Below, in pieces: positions 1 to 9,796 of a stretch of DNA of 64,000 nt. Origin of the DNA: Periconia sp. R9002 (lineage: Eukaryota > Ascomycota > Dothideomycetes > Pleosporales > Periconiaceae). The notes beneath the pieces were generated by a model. The model searched no databases. It saw only the letters and a list, made by a program, of their open reading frames with translations, and was not told where the DNA came from. The position numbers and the translations under genes are program-made. Each line of letters begins with the position of its first letter. Position 1 is the first letter of the stretch. The DNA is taken from positions 248,001 through 312,000 of the forward strand of contig JAMAHW010000027.1 in the NCBI GenBank assembly GCA_023627715.1, given 5' to 3'.

Positions 1-1
1 G

Positions 2-742
2 CAAAATATCAAAGGAATCAAGGTGACCTTGGGTGAAATACTGCTTCCCAGGGACGATGAGGAAGAACTGAATCCCTTCGAGTGGGCGCAGCTATCAGCG
101 CAGCACCATCGCCAGAGCCTTCAAGAGCTAGCAAAGCTCAAGTCAGGTGCTAGTAACGAGCAGGATACCATTAGAAAACTCCAAGCCCAGCTCGAAGATT
201 TTATAATGGCCAAGAATAATGCGGAAAAGGAGATGCTACAGCAATTTATGCAACTCTTGAACGAAAAGAAGCGCAAAATTAGAGATCAAAGCCGACTATT
301 AGCAAGTGCAAAGATTGACAAGGAGAAGGCTACATCCGTAACCGTGGCGCGAGAGGCTAACAAGCATACCCGTAAGACGGAACCATCTCGTTCTTCTAAA
401 CGAAAAGCTACTATTGGCAGGGTATCGAAGCCGGAACAGGAACCGGAACAGGTATCCAACAACGATGATATGGAAGTGGATGAGGATTTGGAGGAGTCGC
501 GAGTTACCCCCAATCAGTCATCAGATGAAGAGACGGAAGACGAACTGGATAAGCCACCGCACGAAGAACAACAAAAAAAAGAAGAAGAAGAATCATCCAT
601 ACCGGCAAGACGCGAGTTACCATTTGGGAGGAGGGCGACGCGCAGTAAACCGGTCATAAAGGAATCAGCATCTTCACCACCTCTCCCAGTGGCAGCAGCA
701 GCTGATGGCGACGAGACGGATGATGAAGATGCAGAGTTGTAA
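2..742 (+). CDS. XRCC4: XRCC4/Lif1-like DNA ligase IV cofactor, C-terminal part (5' truncated)
   Basis: The reading frame is open to the left edge, so the start codon and the N-terminal head domain lie outside the window; about 246 residues are seen. A long coiled coil contains FMQLLNEKKRKIRDQ followed by RLLASAK, which matches the XRCC4 stalk signature (LNEKK.KIR) where DNA ligase IV binds. It is followed by a charged disordered tail with basic clusters, an acidic run and an ATRSK motif. XRCC4/Lif1 holds ligase IV and acts in non-homologous end joining in the nucleus. The family call rests on the stalk motif only. The frame ends in TAA at 740-742. The next gene starts about 1.35 kb downstream on the same strand. 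Confidence 0.82.
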   Translation, partial: QNIKGIKVTLGEILLPRDDEEELNPFEWAQLSAQHHRQSLQELAKLKSGASNEQDTIRKLQAQLEDFIMAKNNAEKEMLQQFMQLLNEKKRKIRDQSRLLASAKIDKEKATSVTVAREANKHTRKTEPSRSSKRKATIGRVSKPEQEPEQVSNNDDMEVDEDLEESRVTPNQSSDEETEDELDKPPHEEQQKKEEEESSIPARRELPFGRRATRSKPVIKESASSPPLPVAAAADGDETDDEDAEL

Positions 743-2096
743 TGCCTTTACAATAAACACAAATTTTACATTTTTCGCTGTCTCTGTTCCCCCATTTGAG
801 TGGGAATCACAACATATGCCCCTCTGTTCCACAACAACATCCACAACCATGGAAACAGCAAATGGAAAAGCCAGTTCTGTGATCTGTTCATCGTGTCATG
901 ATATCACGTGGAGATGCCACTGGGGTTCCTGGGTGTTGATTTTTGGTGACTTTGATATTGGGATGTTGAGGTGTATGTACATTGTACGACGACGACTAGG
1001 TACGAGGACAAAGGCACGTTAGCGCAGAGATTTAATCATGCCAAGTGTTCTTGATTGAACAATGGCAAGGCATTGAGTTGTCTTTGTTGTATGTTTTGAC
1101 GATCAATGCTCAGAAATGGTGACATGGACGCATCGTGCTTTTAAGTAGTAGAAGAGGACGGTTAGTTAGTTGTATAGCGGTTGGCGGCGGGATCTACTTC
1201 AGCGGCCGCAGCAGGGTCAGGCCAGGCCAGGCCAGGGTTCACACGGGTAGGCAAGTAGCTCTCGAAGATCGATTATCTCGCTAGTCGGTCCTCCTGCAGC
1301 GGAGCGGGATGAGCATACATACATACACATATGCCATGGCTACGTAGATGTACAGCACACGAGGCGCGAGGGCACACGACGCACGCAAGAGAAGGCGGTC
1401 AAAGTATGATGAGACTGCTGCATACGTCGTGCACAAGTACATATGTAGTATTGTCCATAACTATACAATTGAACAAACAAGTCAATAGCAAGTGGCTCGT
1501 TCTGCGCGCGCGCGTCTTGACCAATGAGACATCAGCCACCTGCGAACCTGGCCGGCGCGCCTCCGACACCATACCTACCCATACCACCACACCACGCCCA
1601 GCTTTTGTCCCACTCACCACCATCCCACGCCAGATCGCGACTGCGGGAGCGCATAGTGATGCACCCGCCTTCAACGCTCCACGCCTGTCTCTGTCACTCG
1701 CTCGTATTCTAGAGGTGGAGCGAACCACCAGCCACCCCGACGCTTTCATTCACCGTACGTCTGCTTTGCGCGATCAGCTTCCTCCCTCACCCTCAATCTC
1801 ACTGAGCCTATTCAAATCACTAACTATTGTCCTGTTCAGTCCTTCTTTCACTACTACCCTCTCTCCCTATTGTCCAAGCCGGATTCACCCACCCTCACCT
1901 TCAGCGCGTCCGCCCTCATCACCACCCCTCCCCCGCCGATTGGGTCTCTTAGTCTGCGTACTCTCCCTTCGAGCTTCATGTTCTTCCACTCCCTCCTCAC
2001 ACCCCATCACAAATATCGCCGTCGCGATACATCCTTCTAGCCAGCCTGTTGCTGCAAACCGCAACTCAAACATACCCCATCGATTGCGCGACCACC
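743..2096. other. Intergenic region and 5' leader of the next gene
   Basis: No credible coding exon is visible. It holds the XRCC4 3' end, a short run of CCAGG/GGCCA units near 1216-1240, an alternating CG stretch near 1505-1512 and a long pyrimidine-rich C/T stretch (about 1770-2040). Such a leader is usual upstream of ascomycete start codons. Open frames here are low-complexity and have no domain-like pattern. Confidence 0.6.
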
Positions 2097-4609
2097 ATGT
2101 CAGGCGGCCCAGAGCGACCGCCAGACACTGCGGTGCCGACTACCACCTTGAAGCGCAAGATATTCTCCGACGAAGACCAGGCTGAACTTGACAAACTGGA
2201 TGGTTTGTTTAAGCGCATGAAGAAGAGCATACCTGAGGCGCCATACATCCTATCGACCCCTTCACTCTATTCTTATCGCCATCACTCCCAACAAGAGGCA
2301 CAAGCGTGGATGATGGGTCGTCTTTTCCGGCCTGATGAGGAGGCTCTTCAATATCGCACATATCTTTTCCGCGAACCGTATCAAGATTGCTTCGAGCTAC
2401 AACCGGGCGAAGACGTAGAACCTGAGCCTCCTCGTCCCAGTTCCCAGGCGAACACCACCAACAATGCCAACCAAGCGCCCAAGAAGAAGATCAGTCTGTC
2501 TGCTTACAAGTCCAAGCAAGCCAATGGCATCATTACACCGGGCTCTAAGAAGGTCTCACCAAATCTCCCGCCCACGAAAGCTCCTGCAGCTCAGGTCAAC
2601 GGCGCAAAGCCACCCCAAGAAAATAAACCTCCGCCCAAGGTCCAAAACCCAGTGGAACCAAAGAAAAACAATCAGTATGTCGGGCCTACTAAAAGCGCAT
2701 ATTGTGTACTAATACGTGATAACAGCATGGTGCCCGACCTCTCTTTGCCGGAAAAACCAAAGCAGCCGCCGCAAAAAGACCGTCCTTTAGCACCCCCAAC
2801 TCGACCTCCAAAGCCTGAACCTGCTGAGTCGAAGACTGCTTTGGACAAATCGGACCCATCCAACTCCACACCACATGGCCTTCCACCTATACTTTCGCCT
2901 GTCGATCCACCTCTGAGCAATCCTTATGGCTTACCCCCTATATTATCTCCAACACTGCCTGCAAGTGTGACTGACGCCCTCAAGAAGTTGGAGACGAAGC
3001 GGGATCGGGCGGATTCAAACACTTCAACCTCGTCTTCGGATCCTAAGACTCAGCTCTTGAACGTGCCGGAACCTGGCTCAGCAAAACAAAGTTCGGAAGC
3101 GAAAAATGTGGCCCGAGAGCGGTCGGTGTCTATGGGCACTAAATCACCTGCAAAATCTCCCAAATCCATTCCCCCTAGTCAGGCCGAAGATGTGCAGAAA
3201 CTAGTGGTTAAGTTGAAGTATACAAAGAAGACGAGGGACACCATCAAGCAGATACTGCGATTACCGCCCAAGCACAGACGGGAAAACACTATTGAGCAAA
3301 AACAACGCGAGGAAACGCCCAAAGAGCGCCTAACGTTTCCCCAGAAGAAGCCGGCTGAATCCACACCAATCAAGTCGAAACCGGTTCCCAAAGTTGTTGG
3401 CTCACGCAGGCCTGAGAGTTCGTCGGATGCTGTTACTTCAAAAGTGCCTTCAACTGTGTCTTCCACTATCAGAGTTGCAACAAAGCGACCTCGACCTGAC
3501 GATGATGGACCGCAACCAACAGTCGCCTCCAAACGACCTAGGGCTTCCTCTGTACAAGAACCTCCACATACACCAAAGGAACATGTTGTCCCGTCACCTG
3601 CGCCACCCACCAAGTTGAGCAGTCAGAAGAGCGGCCAAAACGCGCAAGTGACCCCTCGCAAAGACAAGGGCATCAATATGCTTCGTACAGTTTCTGCCGA
3701 AGGTTACGACTCCACGCCTGGCAAAGCGAATGCCACTACTGCATCAAAACATCTCGAAGTCAAGGCAGCTTCATTAGCTCCCTTCAACAACAAGAAACAG
3801 GCTGATATATCCGCGTGGCAACATGCTTCAAGGGCTTGGAATGACAAGGGCCGTACGTTGAAGCACGATAGCCAGAAGTTGGAGCGTGAGAACCCTGGAA
3901 AAAAGGAGGAGCAGAAGCGGGCTGCAATTATTGGACTCGAATGCATATTGTAAGTACATACTAACACGAGCCCACGTGATGTGGTGTACTTTAACTAACC
4001 AAGCATCATAGAACATACATGATCGCCTTCTACATGCAAGATCTCGGTCTACAGCTTCGCGGTAGGCCCGCTGAAGTGGAAGGAACATGGAAGACTCTCC
4101 TTCCCCTCTGCGCCTCTTACGCCCGTCTTACCAAAGATTTCAAACACCTTGATGGCCTTCGATCCTATCTGGCCTCCGTCGTCGCAGCAAACATCTGCAC
4201 GCTCCTCTCACCGCGCGCCCCCAACCTTAAAGCTCACGACTCACCTAATGAGCTCTCTCACGCGGACCTTGCAAAGCAACACACCCAAGTCATGGAGAAT
4301 TTTGCGATGTTCTCGGACCACTACGTCCAAATGCAGCACCACACACACAATGCGCGCATTGCCTTGCCCATGGACGAGATCCAGAAGCTGTACCCCAAGA
4401 CATGGTCAGGCGCGGAAACCCACGCCAAACCATCAAAAGCGCCGGAAAAGGTGAACGGTCTTAAGCTCTCGGGTCCTTACTTTGTCCCCATCGCCAATGA
4501 TACGACACCTATCCAAGCCGTGCGCTTCGGAATCAAGTTCGTCCAAGAATACTGCGAGAAGGAACGCTTGGACCACACAACCCGCATTGACCTCGACCGC
4601 CCTGTGTGA
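2097..4609 (+). CDS. Nuclear disordered protein with AF4/FMR2-like C-terminal helical domain (possible Ebp1-type ELL partner)
   Basis: The start is the ATG at 2097 in a good context (ACCACCATG). Exon model: 2097-2674, 2726-3949, 4012-4609, giving 799 residues. The 62-nt intron 3950-4011 (GTAAGT, TAACTAAC, TAG) is clear. The 51-nt intron 2675-2725 (GTATGT, TACTAAT, CAG) is in frame and lacks stops, so retaining it gives 816 residues. The N-terminal 100 residues are conserved-looking (acidic start, YRHHSQQEAQAW, LFREPY). The middle is Pro/Lys/Ser-rich and disordered. The last 200 residues are helical (WQHASRAWNDKGRTLKHDSQK, then LECILTYMIAFYMQD), with an order of helices resembling the AF4/FMR2 C-terminal homology domain. 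Fission yeast Ebp1, an ELL-EAF partner in elongation control, has a comparable domain. That link is inference; otherwise this is an uncharacterised nuclear protein. Confidence 0.7.
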
Positions 4610-5392
4610 AGAAGTCAAACAAACACCATACGCGTCTATCTATCGTGGGATTCGAGCGCATGTGTACATTTCCGTCACAACAATTTCTTCTTCTCTTTCT
4701 ACCAACCTCTCTAGTACTGTACTTTCTCTCTGAGAGGCATTTGTACACTCATCACCATCATTGTCACTGGTACGTTAACACCTGGACACAATGTCATCTA
4801 CTATCGAAACACCAACATAGCGTGGCGTATCGATCCCTTGAACGTCTTTAAACCACCGTGTCTGCACAAATAACTATGTACCTTGCCACTACAGGTACCA
4901 TCTATCAATCCATCCATACGACTACCTACCTACCATCCAACCAACTACACTACACTACACGTCTTCTCCCGACAAAATGGGGAAATGAAAACATAACGGC
5001 CATTATATCCCCCAATTTTCCTTTGCATCTCTTTGTGTTCTTTATCATTGACCGGATTGATTCCCCCTTTTCAGCGAGCGCGCGGGCGGGCGCGGATTAT
5101 AATCGGGTGTGGATGCTTTTTCTGCCTCATCCACTCCATATTCGGCTATTCATGAAACAATGTTCTCGTTGGGTTTCGGGTGTGGGCATGTTGGCGTTTT
5201 TTTTTTCTCTGGAGGGAATTCAAAAAGTTTTATGGGTCATGCCATGGATGGCTGCGATGGGGGATTTTCTTTTTTGGTTTTCTCTTGTTTGTTTTTGTTT
5301 TTTTGTCTTGGGCATAATGGGGTCTCTTGGGAGAGACACACAGAGAGAGAGGGTTGTTATTGTATCCTTGCGAGCGGCGGGGTGGTGAGATG

Positions 5393-5469
<77 letters not shown>

Positions 5470-6503
5470 CTTTCTATATCCTAGAACCCTCCCCCCGCCC
5501 GCCTGTTTCCCTACTCTGAGAAGCTCTGATTGACCGAGTTAAACGGCCCCTCATCCATCACGGACGGTTATACTAGTTCTTGTTTTCCCCTTTCTTTTCT
5601 TATGATTTGATTCCCACCTTTCCATGGCCGATTGATTCCTTTTGCTGCTCTGCTTCCTACAATGTCCCTTCCATCGAACTCTGTACTTTTCTCCTTCTCT
5701 GGGCCGTGTTGCTGTCTGTTATTCAAGTTCGTATATGTTTTCCTCTCTCTCCCTCCCTTCTCTTTTCCTTCCTTGCTTCCGTAACGGACGGACCGACCAT
5801 ACATACCCCATCCACACACACATACGCACGTGTGGAACGGGGAAACTTGGCTGGCTTACATAGTATACTCTCTCCATCTCTATCTCTGTCTTTGTTTTGT
5901 AGTGTTGCTTGCAGGCAGAGTTGAGAGAGAGAGCAGATGAGTTGGTTGTGAGAAATAAATGATACCCACTTTACCTACTTTTACACCCGCTTTACTTGCC
6001 TTTTTCCTACCTTTTTTTTCCTTTCTTGATTTGTTGATTTGGTGCGTGGTAGTAGGGGGAAGAAAATTTTTTTGTGATGTGTTATGATTATGTATGTAGG
6101 GGTTATGGAGAATTTATACACTATATGCCAGCTGTCTGGTTACTTCGGTACCCACATGCATAAACCCCAATCGTGACGTCCTCGTTTTCTTTGCCACTCC
6201 TTTTTAGATCCTTCCAACTGCTTTTGTCCTGGTGAAACCCCTTCCAACAGTTTGATATAAAAAGTAAAGCTTCCAGAGCTCGTTGTAACATTGTTAGCCT
6301 TGCAAGTCCCTTCTTCAGCAGCATTTATTTGTCGATAAACTGCTATAAAGGGCACTGCCTAGATAACATCAAGACCCCAAACAATAAAAGACAAAAAAGG
6401 CAGACTATCTTAGTCAAAGAAAAGGTTTTCTATCATACACAACATGCTATTTGCAGGCTCTACCTCCTCTCAGCAGCTAGCGCACAGAAAGTAAACACAT
6501 CCC
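4610..6503. other. Intergenic region with long (CT)n tract
   Basis: This is the 3' flank of the preceding plus-strand gene and the 3' flank of the following minus-strand gene, so the two converge here. It contains pyrimidine-rich DNA and a 70-nt CT microsatellite. I see no coding exon; the open frames through the CT tract are Leu-Ser repeats. Confidence 0.6.
5398..5467. repeat. (CT)35 dinucleotide microsatellite
   Basis: There is an uninterrupted CT run of about 70 nt. It lies in the convergent intergenic region and is likely length-polymorphic between strains. Confidence 0.95.
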
Positions 6504-7147
6504 TCATGCACACAACCAGATGATCAGCACTTCTACTACAGATAACAGAGTGAAAAGGCCCGCACTGATAGCTATCCCAAGCTCTATGCGCCTCATACTA
6601 AAGCCAAATGCCACTCCAACAATACCAGATGCGATTAGTGTGAAACATAGCAACCAAGCCACAGATGTTTTATCAGCCTCGTAGTCAATCGCAATCGCCT
6701 TCTTCATTGGAGAATGCGAGAGCACATGTTCGTAATTGAGTCTGAAAGGGCCGCTATCTCGGAGAAGCTGTGGGCGATGGAAAGCCGCCGTGAGTTCCAC
6801 AGATCTTTCGAAAGAGACCAAAGTAACTTCCACTGGACAAGACGGAATGTATTGGATAGAAGACGACTAGGTTTGTCAGTTTATGCCTTGAAGACGAAGA
6901 AATAAATACTCACAGTAGGGAGACGACCTATAGAAACGACTAGTCTTCGTAGGCCAAATAGCCTCGTGCGCAATAGACACAAAAAACCAACTTCCTGGCT
7001 ATACAACATCCGTATCGCAATCAACACTTCTTCCGATGTTTTGTGTGTGTGTAATGTCACTTGGTGTAGATACCACCGGCCCCTTTCATTTCGAAACGCA
7101 ATATTCGCTCGAATGATGTCTGGTTGATTCATGAGGTGCGCTGTCAT
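6504..7147 (-). CDS. Small two-TM membrane protein of unknown function
   Basis: Two minus-strand exons, 7147-6914 and 6866-6504, are joined by a 47-nt intron (GTGAGT donor, ACTGAC branch-like site, CTAG acceptor) that keeps phase 0. The protein has 198 residues. The N-terminal half is soluble (EEVLIAIRMLYSQE region). The C-terminal part has two hydrophobic segments, at about residues 143-165 (SVAWLLCFTLIASGIVGVAF) and 172-195 (LGIAISAGLFTLLSVVEVL). The phrase SPMKKAIAIDYEADKT precedes the first TM, so the arrangement looks like a hairpin anchor. I do not recognise a family. The start at 7147 is the first ATG of the open frame, and further 5' exons cannot be excluded. It is divergent from the C2H2 gene at 7722, with a shared 574-nt promoter. 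Confidence 0.55.
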
Positions 7148-7721
7148 TATGAAAGGAATGAATAACCTAGGATATTGCTCGCATCGACACTGTTGGACAC
7201 ACGCTCGACTTTTGTATTGCGCAAAAAGGTAGGCTTAGCATCGCGACAGCGATGGGTAATATCATATCCTTCGCTGTTGCGATACTTCCAGTCTTACATC
7301 TTCGCATACGCGATTTCAGCATGCGAGGAGCTTCGCACATGCGATGCTCCAGACGATTTATATATGTCGCAAAGATAATCGCAACATTTGAATCAATATG
7401 CCATCGGTGTCCATAGTTGACGTGGTCGCTTACTGAGTGGAAATAGGGGCTTTCGCCACATGTCCTTTATCTATATCGTTTACATAGAATTCTAGAAAGA
7501 GAGTTCTTAAGACGGTCATACAAAATATGTAAGTTGTTGTGTTCTCATGGTTGGTCAGCCAATCATTCACGTCTATTCAGCCATCGCAGCTGCGATCCTT
7601 GGCACGACCCCTCCGAGTGTTCTCACCTCCTCCCCTTTTGCTTCTCGCAAGCATCACAGTTCCTCGTACATTCGAGTATTATCGCTATTGAAAGCAATAG
7701 ATCTATGGCTAATTTGATTTG
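7148..7721. promoter_or_regulatory. Divergent promoter region with clustered GCGAT inverted repeats
   Basis: The region lies between the minus-strand membrane protein and the plus-strand C2H2 gene. It carries several copies of GCGAT/ATCGC and GCATGCGA-type words between about 7238 and 7385, in both orientations, and has no coding signal. Regulatory use is inferred from position. Confidence 0.4.
7240..7283. repeat. Imperfect 12-bp inverted repeat
   Basis: The left arm ATCGCGACAGCG (7240-7251) pairs with the right arm CGCTGTTGCGAT (7272-7283) with one T/C difference, separated by a 20-nt spacer. A further GCGATGCT at about 7341-7348 is complementary to AGCATCGC at 7238-7245, so larger nested pairings are possible. 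Confidence 0.7.
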
Positions 7722-9796
7722 ATGACACCCCAGCGAAGCGCAAATACTCAAACAGAGCAGCAACGCTCGAGTACTTCAAATTGGTCACAGACGACATCTC
7801 CTTCTATGGCACGATGGTTGAGTGAAACACCTTGGGAAGGACCTTATACTGGTTACAGCAACTGGACTAGGGCCGCGACTTCCAATCACTCGTTCATTAG
7901 GCGTTCTGGCTCTTCTGAACCGGGAAAGTGAACAAAATTCTGGCTGAACCTTACTATCTGGCTAACAAATTATTCCGACGTCTCGAGATGCAAGGAATGA
8001 TAAAAACAACCATGGAGTGAGGCTTGATAGGCTGGCGCAAGGCATCTCTGTCCGCTAACAATAACAGGTGCTCTCATATGGACGCTTCCACGCATAAGCC
8101 AGACAAAGGTCGGAGTTCAATAATTGCTGTTCAAGCGCAGACTTCGGACAGTGCTTGTACAGTATCGGAATTCGAAACAACGAACTCTTCCGCTCCATAC
8201 CTTGATCGTACCTTAAAGACCAAGACTACAGATTGTTCCAGGGCAAGTAGTCCTCAACGCAATGTAGGAGCTACCGTGCCCGGAGGACTTCCGGTTTTCC
8301 AGCTGCTACGGACTCAAGAGACGCACAAAGATATTGATATTGAGCTTGATCATATTACAACATGGGTAGATGGAATGGACCTCTACAGTAACCAAGGCCG
8401 TAGGGAGATGCTTGACAAGATTCTCTCTGATGTGGATGGTATCTTCGATGGTAAAGGTTCGTCTGGTCAGCGACAATGTCCGACAGGTCAGTCGTACAGC
8501 AACAAAAACTGCGAACCGCGAGCCAAGGCCGCGACTTCTTCTCACACAACACAGAAGCGCCGTCGCACAGGAATATCCAGATCTTCGACATCACAGGTAT
8601 CGCAACCAGAAAGTGATGAAATCCAGGAACCTTTGAATCGAAATGATGACCACAATCCGCCTTTCCAAAAGATGCTGTCCTGCCCATTCGTCAAATATAA
8701 CCGTTCACGCTATTTGTACGTAGCTAACAGTTGCACCGAACGATTTGGCTTCCCTACGCCAGGCAAATTAGTGTAAGTCATGCAACGCGGCAAGTCTTTC
8801 TTCTAGTATACTGAAGCATACTCAGCGAACATTTGAAGCGGGTGCATTCTCTGCGAGTGCCATGCTGCACTGTGTGCAAGCAAAGGTTCAGTGGTAGAAC
8901 AAGAAGTCACGCGGAACGTTCACAAGAACTCCATACAAGTTTGGGACGATGCGAACCCAGACAACTAACACAGATAGAACCGGAGTGGATGACGGAGGAA
9001 CAAGATGCTCGTTTTACAAATTCCGTGATCCTAGGCCAATCTGCAACAGCTGAGGAGAAGTGGCGATCCATCTATCGCCAGATCTTTGCTGTTCCTGAGA
9101 ATGTTGCCGTGCCCGATCCTTGTAAAGTCCGCCCACATCCCCACTCAGAATTCTTTTCACTGACGACAAGGCTTAGACTATGACTACCTGATACCAAGTC
9201 ATCATCCCATGCATCACGACGACAACATAAACTATGCAAATAGTCCCCTGCCAAACACCACAGGCCACTTACCTGGCCAAATTGGAACCACTGAGCTTTT
9301 CACGTCAGAGTCTCCTATCCTAACCAGGCATCCTCGCGGGGTTGGTGGTGACGTTTGGACTCCAGTAGAAGAAGAAGTTAGCACCCCCTCTCATTTCTCC
9401 TTGCAGTATAACCTAACCTCACAACAGCGAATAGAAAGTTCCACTGCCTTACCGGCACAAGACCACTACTGGGAAAACTTCCACGCCGGATACTATCCGC
9501 CGGTAATGACTCCTGCTCTCCTCACAGCGCAATCACTCGACCTCAATGAACTGAACACGCGTGGTCTGGGGCCTTACGCCCATGGTGTTGTTTATCAAGG
9601 TCAAGACTCGGGATACCAGTCCCTGGGCCAAGAGTCGTCGGGCTTGGAGACCCGAGTCCCACTTGACCCGTCTAATAAGCACGCAGAGTTGTACAGCAAC
9701 CATTCCGAAGCACAGCTAGAGTCGGGTGTATCGAGCACAGAGGGTTTACGGGGTAGTTCTACGCTTGATCTGATTGGTCTTGAGCTGAGCATGTGA
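7722..9796 (+). CDS. Fungal protein with atypical C2H2 zinc-finger block, likely nuclear
   Basis: Exon model: 7722-7927, 8068-8772, 8826-9121, 9177-9796, giving 608 residues with all phases consistent. Introns are 140, 53 and 55 nt; the last two have clear donors and CAG/TAG acceptors. The first exon and its long intron are less certain. The middle carries a Cys/His block at about residues 278-330: LSCPFVKYNRSRY, then a second Cys, then LVEHLKRVHSLRVPCCTVCKQ. This is the incomplete C2H2 plus CxxC arrangement found in many uncharacterised ascomycete proteins, followed by the usual acidic, Trp-containing EEKWRSIYRQIF segment. A basic patch (QKRRRTGISR) before it could be a nuclear signal. The C-terminal 250 residues are Gln/Ser/Gly-rich and disordered. 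The role is unknown; a DNA-binding or signalling adaptor is possible. Confidence 0.7.

Noticed and set aside
1331..2185. 284-codon plus-strand open frame overlapping the start of the AF4-like gene
   Set aside because: It lies in the C/T-rich leader in a different frame from the gene and reads as Ser/Pro/Leu low complexity.
5109..5533. Leu-Ser-rich open frames across the CT microsatellite
   Set aside because: They are created by translation of (CT)n and have no other coding support.
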